Source of the DNA: an uncultured Collinsella sp.
Lineage (GTDB): Bacteria > Actinomycetota > Coriobacteriia > Coriobacteriales > Coriobacteriaceae
Direction of reading: 5' to 3'
Assembly (NCBI GenBank): GCA_958415525.1
Contig: CATYZE010000022.1
Span: 1-39,609 of the forward strand
Length of the DNA: 39,609 nucleotides
Shown here: piece after piece, positions 33,222 through 39,528 of the stretch
Layout of the letters: each line of letters opens with the position of its first letter
Position numbering within the stretch: the first letter of the stretch is position 1
Notes under the pieces: generated by a model
Databases searched by the model: none
What the model was told of the DNA's origin: nothing
What the model saw: only the letters and a program-made list of their open reading frames with translations
Position numbers and translations under genes: made by a program

Positions 33222-33256
33222 CAATGTGACAAAGGGACTGTCCCTTTGTCACATTG
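33222..33256. repeat. Intergenic palindromic repeat, copy 3
   Basis: CAATGTGACAAAGGGA, CTG, TCCCTTTGTCACATTG: perfect 16-bp arms, the longest of the three copies, ending 12 bases before the start codon of the dihydrouridine synthase gene. Confidence 0.9.
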
Positions 33257-33268
33257 AGTTGAGAGTGG

Positions 33269-34228
33269 ATGTTGATGTATTTATCGCTGGCCCCTATGGA
33301 GGGGATTACCGGGCATGTGTTCCGTCGTGTGCACGCGGAGTGCTTCGGCGCACTCGACTGCTACTACACGCCGTTTTTACCGCCTCCGCGGGTGGGCAAC
33401 CGCTTTGGCGGCAAGGCGTTTAAGGAGGTCGATCCGGCCAACAATCAGGGGCTCAACGTGGTGCCTCAGCTTATGTCCAAGAACGCGGACGAGTTTGTAT
33501 GGGCAGCTCAGGTGCTCGCCGATATGGGCTATAACGAGGTCAACCTCAACTTGGGGTGTCCCTCGGGAACGGTCGTTGCTAAGGGCAAGGGCTCGGGTTT
33601 CTTGCGCAATCTGGATGAGCTCGAGGTGTTCTTGGGCGACATATGCGAACGCTCGCCGTTGCCGGTGTCGGTCAAGACCAGGCTGGGGCTCGAGGACGAT
33701 GATGAATACGAGCGCGTGCTCGACCTCTATTGCCGCATGCCACTGGCAGAACTGATCGTGCATCCGCGTGTGCAAAAGGATCGTTACACGGGTTCGCCGC
33801 GCAAAGCGTTTTATGGCGAGACGCTGGAACGGGCACCGTTTCCCGTGGCATACAACGGCGACATCTTTGATCTTGAGGACATGGATGCGCTGGTGGAGGC
33901 CTATCCCGGCACGCGCCACGTGATGCTGGGGCGCGGCTTGCTTGCGAATCCTGCACTGGCCCGCATGGTCAAGGGCGGCCCTGCTGCCACGGCCGCCGAG
34001 CTGCAGCGCTTCCACGACATGCTGTTCGCGGCATATGCAGAAGAGATTGGCGGCAATGCGGTCTTTCGCATGAAGGAGTGGTGGTTCTACGCCAAGTGCG
34101 CTTTCGCCGATCCCGCCACGGTTCACAAGCTCGTGCGCAAGACCAAGAAGGTCGACGAATACCGCGCCGCCGTCGACCGCGTCTTCCGCGAGCAACCCCT
34201 CGCTTCCACCGCCCGCTTCCACGGCTAG
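33269..34228 (+). CDS. tRNA-dihydrouridine synthase family protein
   Basis: 319 residues. A TIM-barrel flavoenzyme that reduces uridines in the tRNA D-loop with NADPH. Visible: start block LSLAPMEGITGHVFRR, FMN-binding and catalytic segment LNLGCPSGTVVAKGKGSG with C97, SVKTRLGLED, IVHPRVQKDRYTG, and the phosphate-binding VAYNGDIF plus VMLGRGLLANP. The protein is slightly shorter than DusB types and closest by pattern to the compact Firmicutes/Actinobacteria group. Start ATG 33269 lies very near the palindrome at 33222-33256, so the promoter must be in or before it. It converges with the sirtuin gene at a 10-base gap and no clear terminator separates them. Confidence 0.92.
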   Translation: MLMYLSLAPMEGITGHVFRRVHAECFGALDCYYTPFLPPPRVGNRFGGKAFKEVDPANNQGLNVVPQLMSKNADEFVWAAQVLADMGYNEVNLNLGCPSGTVVAKGKGSGFLRNLDELEVFLGDICERSPLPVSVKTRLGLEDDDEYERVLDLYCRMPLAELIVHPRVQKDRYTGSPRKAFYGETLERAPFPVAYNGDIFDLEDMDALVEAYPGTRHVMLGRGLLANPALARMVKGGPAATAAELQRFHDMLFAAYAEEIGGNAVFRMKEWWFYAKCAFADPATVHKLVRKTKKVDEYRAAVDRVFREQPLASTARFHG

Positions 34229-34238
34229 CTAGTCATCG

Positions 34239-35123
34239 CTATCTGACGGCCTGGACGGCAAGTGCTTCTATTACGCGCTCGGCACCGGCGTCGATCAGCA
34301 TGCTGCGATTGGCGATTTCTGTCGGAGCGACTGCCTCGCCAAGGTTGACGCATGCATACGTGGCGTTCTCGTTTTTGGCCGTCATCTGCCAAAACGGATA
34401 CTTGATGATGACGGGCGTGTTGCCGCCTACGCCAAGCTCCAAGAACAGAATGCGCATATTGCTGTGACGGCGCAGGAAATCCTGGTAGCGATTGGCCGCA
34501 GTGTACCACCCCTTGTCCTGGACAAACGTATCGTCGGCGCGCAGGTTCATCGTAAGCGGGGCGCCACAGTGAGGGCAATGGGGCACAAGCGAAGACGGGA
34601 TACGCAGGTCCTGTTGGTTGGCGACCATATGGCGTACGAGCTCTTCGTTATCCCATGTTTCCTGGCAGCAGGGCTTGCTGCACTGGAACAGGCCGTAGTC
34701 TCCCTGCGTATAAAAGAGCCGCTGTTTGTCAAAGCCGGCGCGTTGGAAGCAATGGTCTACATTCGTGGTCAGCACAAAGTAATCGCGCCCGCGCACGATG
34801 CTCAAGAGCTGTTCGTAGAGCGGCGTCGGTACGGGGTCATATCGGTTGCACATAATGTAGCGGCTCCAAAACGCCCAATACTCCTCGAGCGAGTCATAGG
34901 GGTAAAAACCACCGGAGTACATGTCGGTAAAGCCGTATCGCGCGGCGAAGTCGCCAAAGAGCTTTTCGAAACGTTCATCCGAATAGGTGTAGCCTGCCGC
35001 GGTGGAGAGTCCCGCACCGGCACCGATTACCACGGCGTCAGATGCATCGAGTGCAGCTCGGAGCTTATCGATTTGTTTGGAGAAGGCTGCGGTAGATTGC
35101 CTCGTCAGGCGCGAGAAATACAT
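34239..35123 (-). CDS. Class M sirtuin (SirTM), NAD-dependent protein ADP-ribosyltransferase
   Basis: 294 residues. Sirtuin NAD-binding motifs GAGAGLSTAAGYTYS (34-48) and TTNVDHCF (119-126). The usual catalytic histidine before a glycine is replaced by Q140 in YTQGDYG, as in SirTM enzymes, which ADP-ribosylate proteins instead of deacetylating them. Zinc cysteines are likely C148/C152 and C183/C186 (CPHCG). Start ATG 35123 has AAGGTGATC four bases upstream, and the gene overlaps the end of the macrodomain gene by 59 bases. In staphylococci and streptococci this pair is linked to a GcvH-like carrier and a lipoate ligase; neither is adjacent here. Confidence 0.88.
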   Translation of the reverse strand: MYFSRLTRQSTAAFSKQIDKLRAALDASDAVVIGAGAGLSTAAGYTYSDERFEKLFGDFAARYGFTDMYSGGFYPYDSLEEYWAFWSRYIMCNRYDPVPTPLYEQLLSIVRGRDYFVLTTNVDHCFQRAGFDKQRLFYTQGDYGLFQCSKPCCQETWDNEELVRHMVANQQDLRIPSSLVPHCPHCGAPLTMNLRADDTFVQDKGWYTAANRYQDFLRRHSNMRILFLELGVGGNTPVIIKYPFWQMTAKNENATYACVNLGEAVAPTEIANRSMLIDAGAERVIEALAVQAVR

Positions 35124-35850
35124 TGAAGATCACCTTAAGGTTGGGGTCGTTATGGTCTAGATGATGACGAACGGTATCGATGGCCACGCGCGCGGCGGCA
35201 TCTTGCGGATAACCAAACACACCCGTCGAGATGCAGCAGAATGCAAGCGTGCCGAGTCCTCGGCGTGTCGCTTCTTCCAGGCAGCTGGTGTAGCAACGGC
35301 GTAGCAGCAATTCCTCGCGCGGGCCAGGCTTATGGCTGGGCACGATGGGGCCGACGGTGTGGAAAACGTAGCTGCTGGGCAGGTTGAACGCCGGTGTGAC
35401 CTTGACACGCGCCGCTGGTTCCTCGTGCCCCTGCTCGTCCATGAGATTGGCGCACGCCAAACGCAGCTGCATGCCGGCGTAGGTGTGGATGGCGTTGTCG
35501 ATGCAGCTATGCCCTGGCACAAAGCAGCCGAGCATTTGGCTGTTGGCTGCATTGACGATGGCATCGGTCTTAAGCAGCGTAATGTCGCCGCGCCAGATGG
35601 CAACGCGATCGCGGTAGGGGAGCGTGCTGGCATCGGTCGCTCCGCCGCGTTCAAGAAGGCGTTGCTGCAGGTAGGCGTCCTGGACGTTGAGCGTCTCTGT
35701 CTCGAGCGCCTCGGGCGGCCGCACGTTCATAAGGGCCCTGAGCAAATCGCGCTGCTCACTGGCTCCGGCGGGAACGACAATGTCGCGCCCGTCTTGCCGC
35801 TCGTTGAGCAGCGCATTGATGAGCCAAACGCGACGTTCGGCTTGATTCAT
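35065..35850 (-). CDS. Zinc-containing macrodomain protein, ADP-ribose hydrolase
   Basis: 261 residues from ATG 35850, six bases after AGGAGG; the longer open frame has no start signal. The N-terminal 75 residues are a helical extension typical of this group. Macrodomain motifs: WRGDITLLKTDAIVNAAN (86-103) for adenine/ribose contact, and GCFVPGHSCIDNAIH with C109, H114 and C116 fitting the catalytic zinc site of SirTM-linked macrodomains; CCISTGVFGYPQ forms the phosphate loop. It removes the ADP-ribose placed by SirTM, making a reversible switch. It is transcribed first, with the sirtuin gene overlapping its end. Confidence 0.88.
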   Translation of the reverse strand: MNQAERRVWLINALLNERQDGRDIVVPAGASEQRDLLRALMNVRPPEALETETLNVQDAYLQQRLLERGGATDASTLPYRDRVAIWRGDITLLKTDAIVNAANSQMLGCFVPGHSCIDNAIHTYAGMQLRLACANLMDEQGHEEPAARVKVTPAFNLPSSYVFHTVGPIVPSHKPGPREELLLRRCYTSCLEEATRRGLGTLAFCCISTGVFGYPQDAAARVAIDTVRHHLDHNDPNLKVIFNVFLAPDEAIYRSLLQTNR

Positions 35851-35925
35851 GGCTGGCCTCCTGTCCAATTGAGTCGGGCGTGTTTGACAGCAGTGTGCAA
35901 CCCGGACCGCTTCTTCAAAAGAAGG

Positions 35926-35967
35926 CACAAAAAGGTAAGCGCCGTGGAGCGGCATGCCCCACGGCGC
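35926..35967 (-). terminator. Terminator of the HxlR gene
   Basis: On the minus strand GCGCCGTGG and CCACGGCGC form a 9-bp stem, followed by TTACCTTTTTG. It separates the HxlR gene from the macrodomain operon. Confidence 0.85.
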
Positions 35968-35991
35968 TCAATTTGCAAAAGCCCGTAGCTG

Positions 35992-36324
35992 CTAGGAGCT
36001 TCGCACAAGCTGCTGGTAGTCGGTGCCCCATTCCACAAGAGAATCGATGATGGGCATAAGGCTTTGACCCAGCTCGCTCAGCGCGTATTCGGTACGGATG
36101 GGCGTTTCGGGAATGACGGTGCGCGTGATAAGTCCCGCGGCATCCATTTCCTTTAGGTTTGACGAGAGCACCTTTTGACTGATGCCGGGAATAGAGCGAT
36201 GTAGCGCGTTGAAGCCTAGGGGCTGCTCAATGAGCTGCTGGATGATATAGATTTTCCACTTGTTGCCAAAGAGCTGAAAACACGTAGCGACGGGGCAGGG
36301 AGGCAGTTCTTCTTTGGTGAGCAT
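35992..36324 (-). CDS. HxlR-family transcriptional regulator
   Basis: 110 residues. MarR-like winged helix of HxlR type: CPVATCFQLFGNKWKIYIIQ, FNALHRSIPGISQKVLSSNL, then the wing and LSELGQSLMPIIDSLVEWG. Several members sense electrophiles or redox state through a cysteine near the N-terminus, here C10. The gene is divergent from the ACGX peptide cassette, with a short palindrome of HxlR-site type in the 198-base gap, so it may control that cassette. Short ribosome signal before the ATG (GAGG). Confidence 0.9.
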   Translation of the reverse strand: MLTKEELPPCPVATCFQLFGNKWKIYIIQQLIEQPLGFNALHRSIPGISQKVLSSNLKEMDAAGLITRTVIPETPIRTEYALSELGQSLMPIIDSLVEWGTDYQQLVRSS

Positions 36325-36387
36325 GGTAACCTCGCAATCGGGTAGGTTGCTTGCATTATCGCAGCTGCTGGCGCCCGCGGCTACAAC

Positions 36388-36401
36388 TTACTTTTTGGTA
36401 A
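36388..36401. promoter_or_regulatory. Possible HxlR operator
   Basis: TTAC-TTTTTG-GTAA is a short palindrome resembling the TTACT/AGTAA-type sites of HxlR regulators, in the gap between the hxlR-like gene and the peptide cassette. Confidence 0.4.
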
Positions 36402-36481
36402 CTGGCTAATAGATTAGTGCCTTCTTTTGGGTGGGGTGCATTCTTCGCATGATGTGCTTAGGCGCAAAAGCGTCTACGTCC

Positions 36482-36503
36482 GGGCGGCTTCGCCCAGCCG
36501 CCC
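36482..36503 (+). promoter_or_regulatory. Leader hairpin of the peptide cassette
   Basis: GGGCGGCT-TCGCCC-AGCCGCCC, a perfect 8-bp GC-rich stem, ends 19 bases before the precursor start codon. It could stabilise the short peptide's mRNA or attenuate it. Confidence 0.5.
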
Positions 36504-36522
36504 CCAATCGAAAGGAATTGCC

Positions 36523-36735
36523 ATGTCCGAGAATCTCGAGAACGTTGCCGCCTTCGCTTCTTGCGGTACCGCCGATCCCGCCCCTGCCTGCGGCTCCGCC
36601 GATCCCAAGGCCGCGCCTGCCTGCGGCACCGCTTGCGGCTCTGCCGACCCCGCGGCCACCCCTGCTTGCGGCTCCGCCGATCCCAAGGCTGCTCCGGCCT
36701 GCGGCACCGCTTGCGGCGCTGCGGACGCTCAGTAA
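36523..36735 (+). CDS. ACGX-repeat precursor peptide (putative radical-SAM-modified RiPP)
   Basis: 70 residues from ATG 36523 (AAAGGAA ribosome site). A 12-residue leader-like start MSENLENVAAFA is followed by seven [AS]-C-G-[TSA] units, with cysteines at 14, 23, 34, 38, 49, 60 and 64. Residues 21-46 are repeated almost exactly as 47-70, and the DNA shows the same 78-base tandem duplication. Composition is nearly only Ala, Cys, Gly, Pro, Ser, Thr and Asp. Followed at once by a flavin/ferredoxin gene and a radical SAM/SPASM gene, this fits the ACGX-repeat peptide systems defined by sequence, whose product is not known to me. Cysteine crosslinking (thioether or similar) is the natural inference. 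Confidence 0.8.
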   Translation: MSENLENVAAFASCGTADPAPACGSADPKAAPACGTACGSADPAATPACGSADPKAAPACGTACGAADAQ

Positions 36736-36759
36736 GCAATCGCTAGGAGGGGACTCGTA

Positions 36760-37380
36760 ATGGATGCTCAGACTTGTCTCAAGAAGATGCAACTTGCCGG
36801 GACGCTCTCGCTGGCAACTGTGGACGAAAATGGCGCGCCGCAAATTCGCTGCGTGAGCGCTGTACATTACGAGTCCCGCGCCATCTACTTCCTCACGGCG
36901 CGCGGCAAGGAGATGGCCCGCCAGCTTATGGCCGATGGGCGCGTCCAAACGCTCGTCCACACGCGGTTTAACGAAATGATCCGCATGTCTGGCGTTGCCA
37001 CTCCCGCCTTGGATTCCGAGCAAGTTTACTGGCGTGACGTTATTTATGCCGAGCAGCCGTATCTTGCCAACGTTTATCCCGGTGATACGCGTGATATCAA
37101 CATTATCTTTAAGGTCGAAAACATCGTGCTCGACTACTTTAACCTGGGGGTTCGTCCTATTGAGCGCGCTGTCTTTACCCTAGACGAGGACATGGCGTCC
37201 GCGCCCGTTAAGGGTTTCCGCATCGATGCCGATGCGTGTATCGGTTGCGGTACCTGTCTTGAACGCTGTCCACAGAAGTGCATCGAGCCGGGAGACACGT
37301 ATCGCATAGAGCCAGAGCACTGCTTGCATTGCGGTGCCTGTGCCGAGAATTGCCCCGCCGGCGCCGTTGAACGCCTGTAG
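36760..37380 (+). CDS. Pyridoxamine-phosphate-oxidase-like flavoprotein fused to two 4Fe-4S clusters
   Basis: 206 residues, ATG 36760 after TAGGAGGGGA. Residues 1-145 resemble the FMN-binding split-barrel of the pyridoxamine 5'-phosphate oxidase superfamily (GTLSLATVDENGAPQIRCVS, YFLTARGKEMARQL). Residues 158-200 are a bacterial ferredoxin: CIGCGTCLERCPQKC (C160, C163, C166, C170) and CLHCGACAENCPAG (C188, C191, C194, C198). Such a fusion could carry electrons from a flavin to iron-sulfur centres. Placed between the precursor and the radical SAM gene, with gaps of 24 and 46 bases, it is a good candidate for the electron donor of the maturase, or an enzyme acting on the peptide. Confidence 0.82.
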   Translation: MDAQTCLKKMQLAGTLSLATVDENGAPQIRCVSAVHYESRAIYFLTARGKEMARQLMADGRVQTLVHTRFNEMIRMSGVATPALDSEQVYWRDVIYAEQPYLANVYPGDTRDINIIFKVENIVLDYFNLGVRPIERAVFTLDEDMASAPVKGFRIDADACIGCGTCLERCPQKCIEPGDTYRIEPEHCLHCGACAENCPAGAVERL

Positions 37381-37426
37381 CCCAAATACCGTCATCAGTT
37401 TCAACATCGACCAAGGGAGTCCCACA

Positions 37427-38473
37427 ATGCAAAAGCCTGCGTTTGCCTTCCAATGGCATATTACGGATGAATGCGATCAGCGCTGCAAACATTGCTATAT
37501 CTTTGCCAACGGTGCCTGCGCTGGTTTTAAGCGCATGCCGTGGGAGCAGATGGTCCAGGTCGTCGATCAGGCCCAGGCGCTCTGCGAGCGCATCGGTCGC
37601 CAGCCGTACTTTTACGTTACGGGCGGTGACCCCATTCTTCATCCCGATTTTTGGCGGTTGGCCGAGCTCTTGCACGAGCGAGATTTTATGTGGTGCGTGA
37701 TGGGCAATCCGTTCCATCTGACCGATGAGGTCTGCGACCGCATGAAAGAGCTGGAATGCCGCAAATACCAGCTTTCGCTCGACGGACTCGAGAAAACGCA
37801 CGATTATTTCCGCAAGCCCGGCTCGTTTGACGAGACGTTGCGTGCGATTGGGTGCCTTAAGCGTGCTGGTATCTGGGTTGCCGTCATGAACACGGTTTCA
37901 AGCATGAATGCTGCAGAGCTGCCGCAGCTCATTGACCTTGTGGCAAGCCTCGAAGTCGACGTGTTCGCTTTTGGACGATACTGCCCCACCTCGGGCCAAA
38001 AGCGTGATGAGTTCCATCTGGAGCCGCTGGAATATCGCGACGTGCTGCTGGCCGCGCAAGAGCGTATGGAGTTTCACCAGGCTGCGGGCTGCAAAACGTT
38101 CTTCCAGCTCAAAGATCACCTGTGGACGCTTCTTTTGTGGGAGCAGGGCAAGTTCACCATTCCCACGAGCGCCAAGCCCGGCATGATCTATGACGGCTGC
38201 CATTGCGGTACGGGCCATATGACGGTGCTGCCTACGGGCGACGTCTATGCATGTCGTCGCATGGAGAGCAAGGTGGGTAACGTTGCCGAGAACTCGCTCG
38301 AGGAGCTGTTCTTTTCGCCGCAGATGGAAGCAAAGCGCGACTTTAAAAAGTTCAAGAAGTGCTCCAAATGCGAACTTTTTGGCTGGTGCCGCGGCTGCCC
38401 CGCTGTGACGTATGGCTACACAGGCGATATGTACGAAGCTGATCCACAGTGCTGGAAAGAGATTGAGGAATAG
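37427..38473 (+). CDS. Radical SAM/SPASM peptide maturase
   Basis: 348 residues from ATG 37427 (GGGAG eight bases upstream). Radical SAM cluster C16-x3-C20-x2-C23 in DECDQRCKHCYIF; SAM-binding TGGDPILHP and LSLDGLEKTHDYFR follow. The C-terminal SPASM domain has CHCGTG, TGDVYACRRMESKVGN, then CSKCELFGWCRGCP and a final DPQC, enough cysteines for one or two auxiliary 4Fe-4S clusters. This is the layout of enzymes that build sactipeptide/ranthipeptide thioether or other radical links in ribosomal peptides. The ACGX precursor lies two genes upstream and is the obvious substrate. No transporter or protease gene is adjacent. Confidence 0.88.
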   Translation: MQKPAFAFQWHITDECDQRCKHCYIFANGACAGFKRMPWEQMVQVVDQAQALCERIGRQPYFYVTGGDPILHPDFWRLAELLHERDFMWCVMGNPFHLTDEVCDRMKELECRKYQLSLDGLEKTHDYFRKPGSFDETLRAIGCLKRAGIWVAVMNTVSSMNAAELPQLIDLVASLEVDVFAFGRYCPTSGQKRDEFHLEPLEYRDVLLAAQERMEFHQAAGCKTFFQLKDHLWTLLLWEQGKFTIPTSAKPGMIYDGCHCGTGHMTVLPTGDVYACRRMESKVGNVAENSLEELFFSPQMEAKRDFKKFKKCSKCELFGWCRGCPAVTYGYTGDMYEADPQCWKEIEE

Positions 38474-38482
38474 GGCCACCGT

Positions 38483-38534
38483 GTCATCGGGGACGTTCTT
38501 TAACGACTAGTCATGTAAGAACGTCCCCGATGAC
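38483..38534. repeat. Long intergenic inverted repeat after the maturase gene
   Basis: GTCATCGGGGACGTTCTT (38483-38500) and its exact complement (38517-38534) enclose TAACGACTAGTCATGT, which itself has a small palindrome GACTAGTC. A degenerate copy of its right half recurs at 39227-39246, so it belongs to a dispersed family. Confidence 0.85.
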
Positions 38535-38540
38535 TACCTG

Positions 38541-38603
38541 CAAAAAGCTGTACGCCAGCATCCAAAGATGTCGAAAATGGTCGACTTTGGATGCTGGCGT
38601 ACA
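38541..38603 (-). terminator. 19-bp stem terminator of the ribbon-helix-helix gene
   Basis: TGTACGCCAGCATCCAAAG (38549-38567) and its complement (38585-38603) form a perfect 19-bp stem with a 17-base loop. Minus-strand transcription runs from it into GCTTTTTG, so it terminates the gene at 38631-38897. Confidence 0.8.
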
Positions 38604-38630
38604 TGTTTGGGTTCGGCGGGGGAGCGGTGC

Positions 38631-38897
38631 CTAGGCAATCATTGCATCAAGTGTTATGAGCTCCCTGAGCCGTTCCGTGCGCGTTTGCCCATGGCGTTTG
38701 GCTTTTTCGTCAAACGCCTCAAGAACCGATTCGCCCACACGTGCCGACAAGACAGCGCTCGGCTCATCAGAGATCGGCGGCCTTCCCAGCTTAACGGTGC
38801 GGCCTTTCGGCCATTCATCTTTTTCGTAAGCTTCCGCGGCTTTCTCTAACTTTCCAGGGGCAAATCCCATCATTTTTTCAAGCTGCTCAGCATTCAT
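38631..38897 (-). CDS. Ribbon-helix-helix (CopG-like) DNA-binding protein, possible orphan antitoxin
   Basis: 88 residues. An acidic helical start (MNAEQLEKMMGFAPGKLEKA) is followed by the linker GRTVKLGRPPISDE and a C-terminal ribbon-helix-helix: PSAVLSARVGESVLEAFDEK then AKRHGQTRTERLRELI. Many actinobacterial antitoxins have this order. TAGGAGG precedes the ATG. No toxin gene is next to it: downstream is a terminator and the peptide cassette, upstream no open frame of toxin type. It may be a solitary regulator or the remnant of a toxin-antitoxin pair. A perfect palindrome in its leader is a likely self-repression site. Confidence 0.75.
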   Translation of the reverse strand: MNAEQLEKMMGFAPGKLEKAAEAYEKDEWPKGRTVKLGRPPISDEPSAVLSARVGESVLEAFDEKAKRHGQTRTERLRELITLDAMIA

Positions 38898-38912
38898 AGC
38901 GCCTCCTATCGA

Positions 38913-38927
38913 TCGACATAATGTCGA
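38913..38927. promoter_or_regulatory. Operator of the ribbon-helix-helix gene
   Basis: TCGACAT-A-ATGTCGA, a perfect 7-bp inverted repeat, lies 15 bases before the start codon, between promoter and ribosome site. Confidence 0.65.
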
Positions 38928-38950
38928 GCGCTGGTTCTCGGATTCTTTTT

Positions 38951-38979
38951 TGTATACAGTTTTGTAGACAAAAATACAA
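38951..38979 (-). promoter_or_regulatory. Promoter of the ribbon-helix-helix gene
   Basis: Minus-strand TTGTAT (38974-38979) and TATACA (38951-38956) with a 17-base spacer. Confidence 0.6.
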
Positions 38980-39171
38980 GCAGTTTATCAGGCTAATTAG
39001 CTTGTTTTGATCCGCCTGCTCGATAGGAAATGAGCATTGGCGGCTTCGATATTCCTTTGCTTTTCAGCTTGGAATTTGGATGCTCGTTGAACTTCCGGAG
39101 GGGAGCGTTTTATTAAGCTATCGAGATTCTGGGCAGGAGCTCTCACCGGTCTTCGATAGTGGGACCAGCTT

Positions 39172-39198
39172 AATTCGCGACACAGTGTGTCACGAATT
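39172..39198. repeat. 13-bp inverted repeat with GACACAGTGTGTC core
   Basis: AATTCGCGACACA, G, TGTGTCACGAATT pair at 12 of 13 positions. It stands in a stretch without genes, so its role (operator or repeat) is unclear. Confidence 0.6.
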
Positions 39199-39226
39199 GG
39201 AGTAGTCGTTGGGTGTGCTTCAATGG

Positions 39227-39246
39227 CTAGTCATACAAGAACGTCC
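39227..39246. repeat. Degenerate copy of the 38483-38534 repeat
   Basis: CTAGTCATACAAGAACGTCC matches 38507-38526 at 18 of 20 positions; the left arm of the palindrome is not preserved. Confidence 0.6.
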
Positions 39247-39300
39247 AAGTGCCGGATTTTGTCATTAAGAGTCGTCCCTAACGACTATTCTGGAGGGTCG

Positions 39301-39528
39301 TGGTCAAAAAAGGGCAAATATGAGTACTGTTGCCATTATGGTTGCATTAATTTTGCTGTAAAAAGTTGCTCCTGATGAGATTTGTTCCCATTAGGAGCAA
39401 CTTTTATTGAACATATGAGGAGAAATAGCGTCATCTGCGGGCGCATGGGACGTTGAATAGTTCCTGAAATGATCAAAATTGCTGCTACTAAACAGGTGGC
39501 AGTACTCATATTTGCCCTTTTTTGACCA
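39301..39528. mobile_element. 228-bp element with perfect 29-bp terminal inverted repeats, MITE-like
   Basis: Bases 39301-39329 (starting TGGTCAAAAAAGGGCAAATA) are exactly complementary to 39500-39528. The similarity fades inwards, so the two halves look like diverged inverted copies. In the centre, AAAAGTTGCTCCT and AGGAGCAACTTTT (39361-39373, 39393-39405) form a 13-bp stem. No transposase is encoded. Both outward-reading short frames start inside with WSKKGKYEYC because they read the same repeat. The remaining bases of 38980-39609 hold no supported gene. Confidence 0.6.

Noticed and set aside
36583..36732. Tandem DNA repeats considered as non-coding satellite
   Set aside because: They keep one reading frame with a proper ribosome site, start and stop, and lie next to a peptide maturase.
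36406..37023. Minus-strand frame opposite the peptide cassette with Gly/Ala/Arg repeats
   Set aside because: It is the complement of the ACGX repeats and the flavoprotein gene and lacks start signals.
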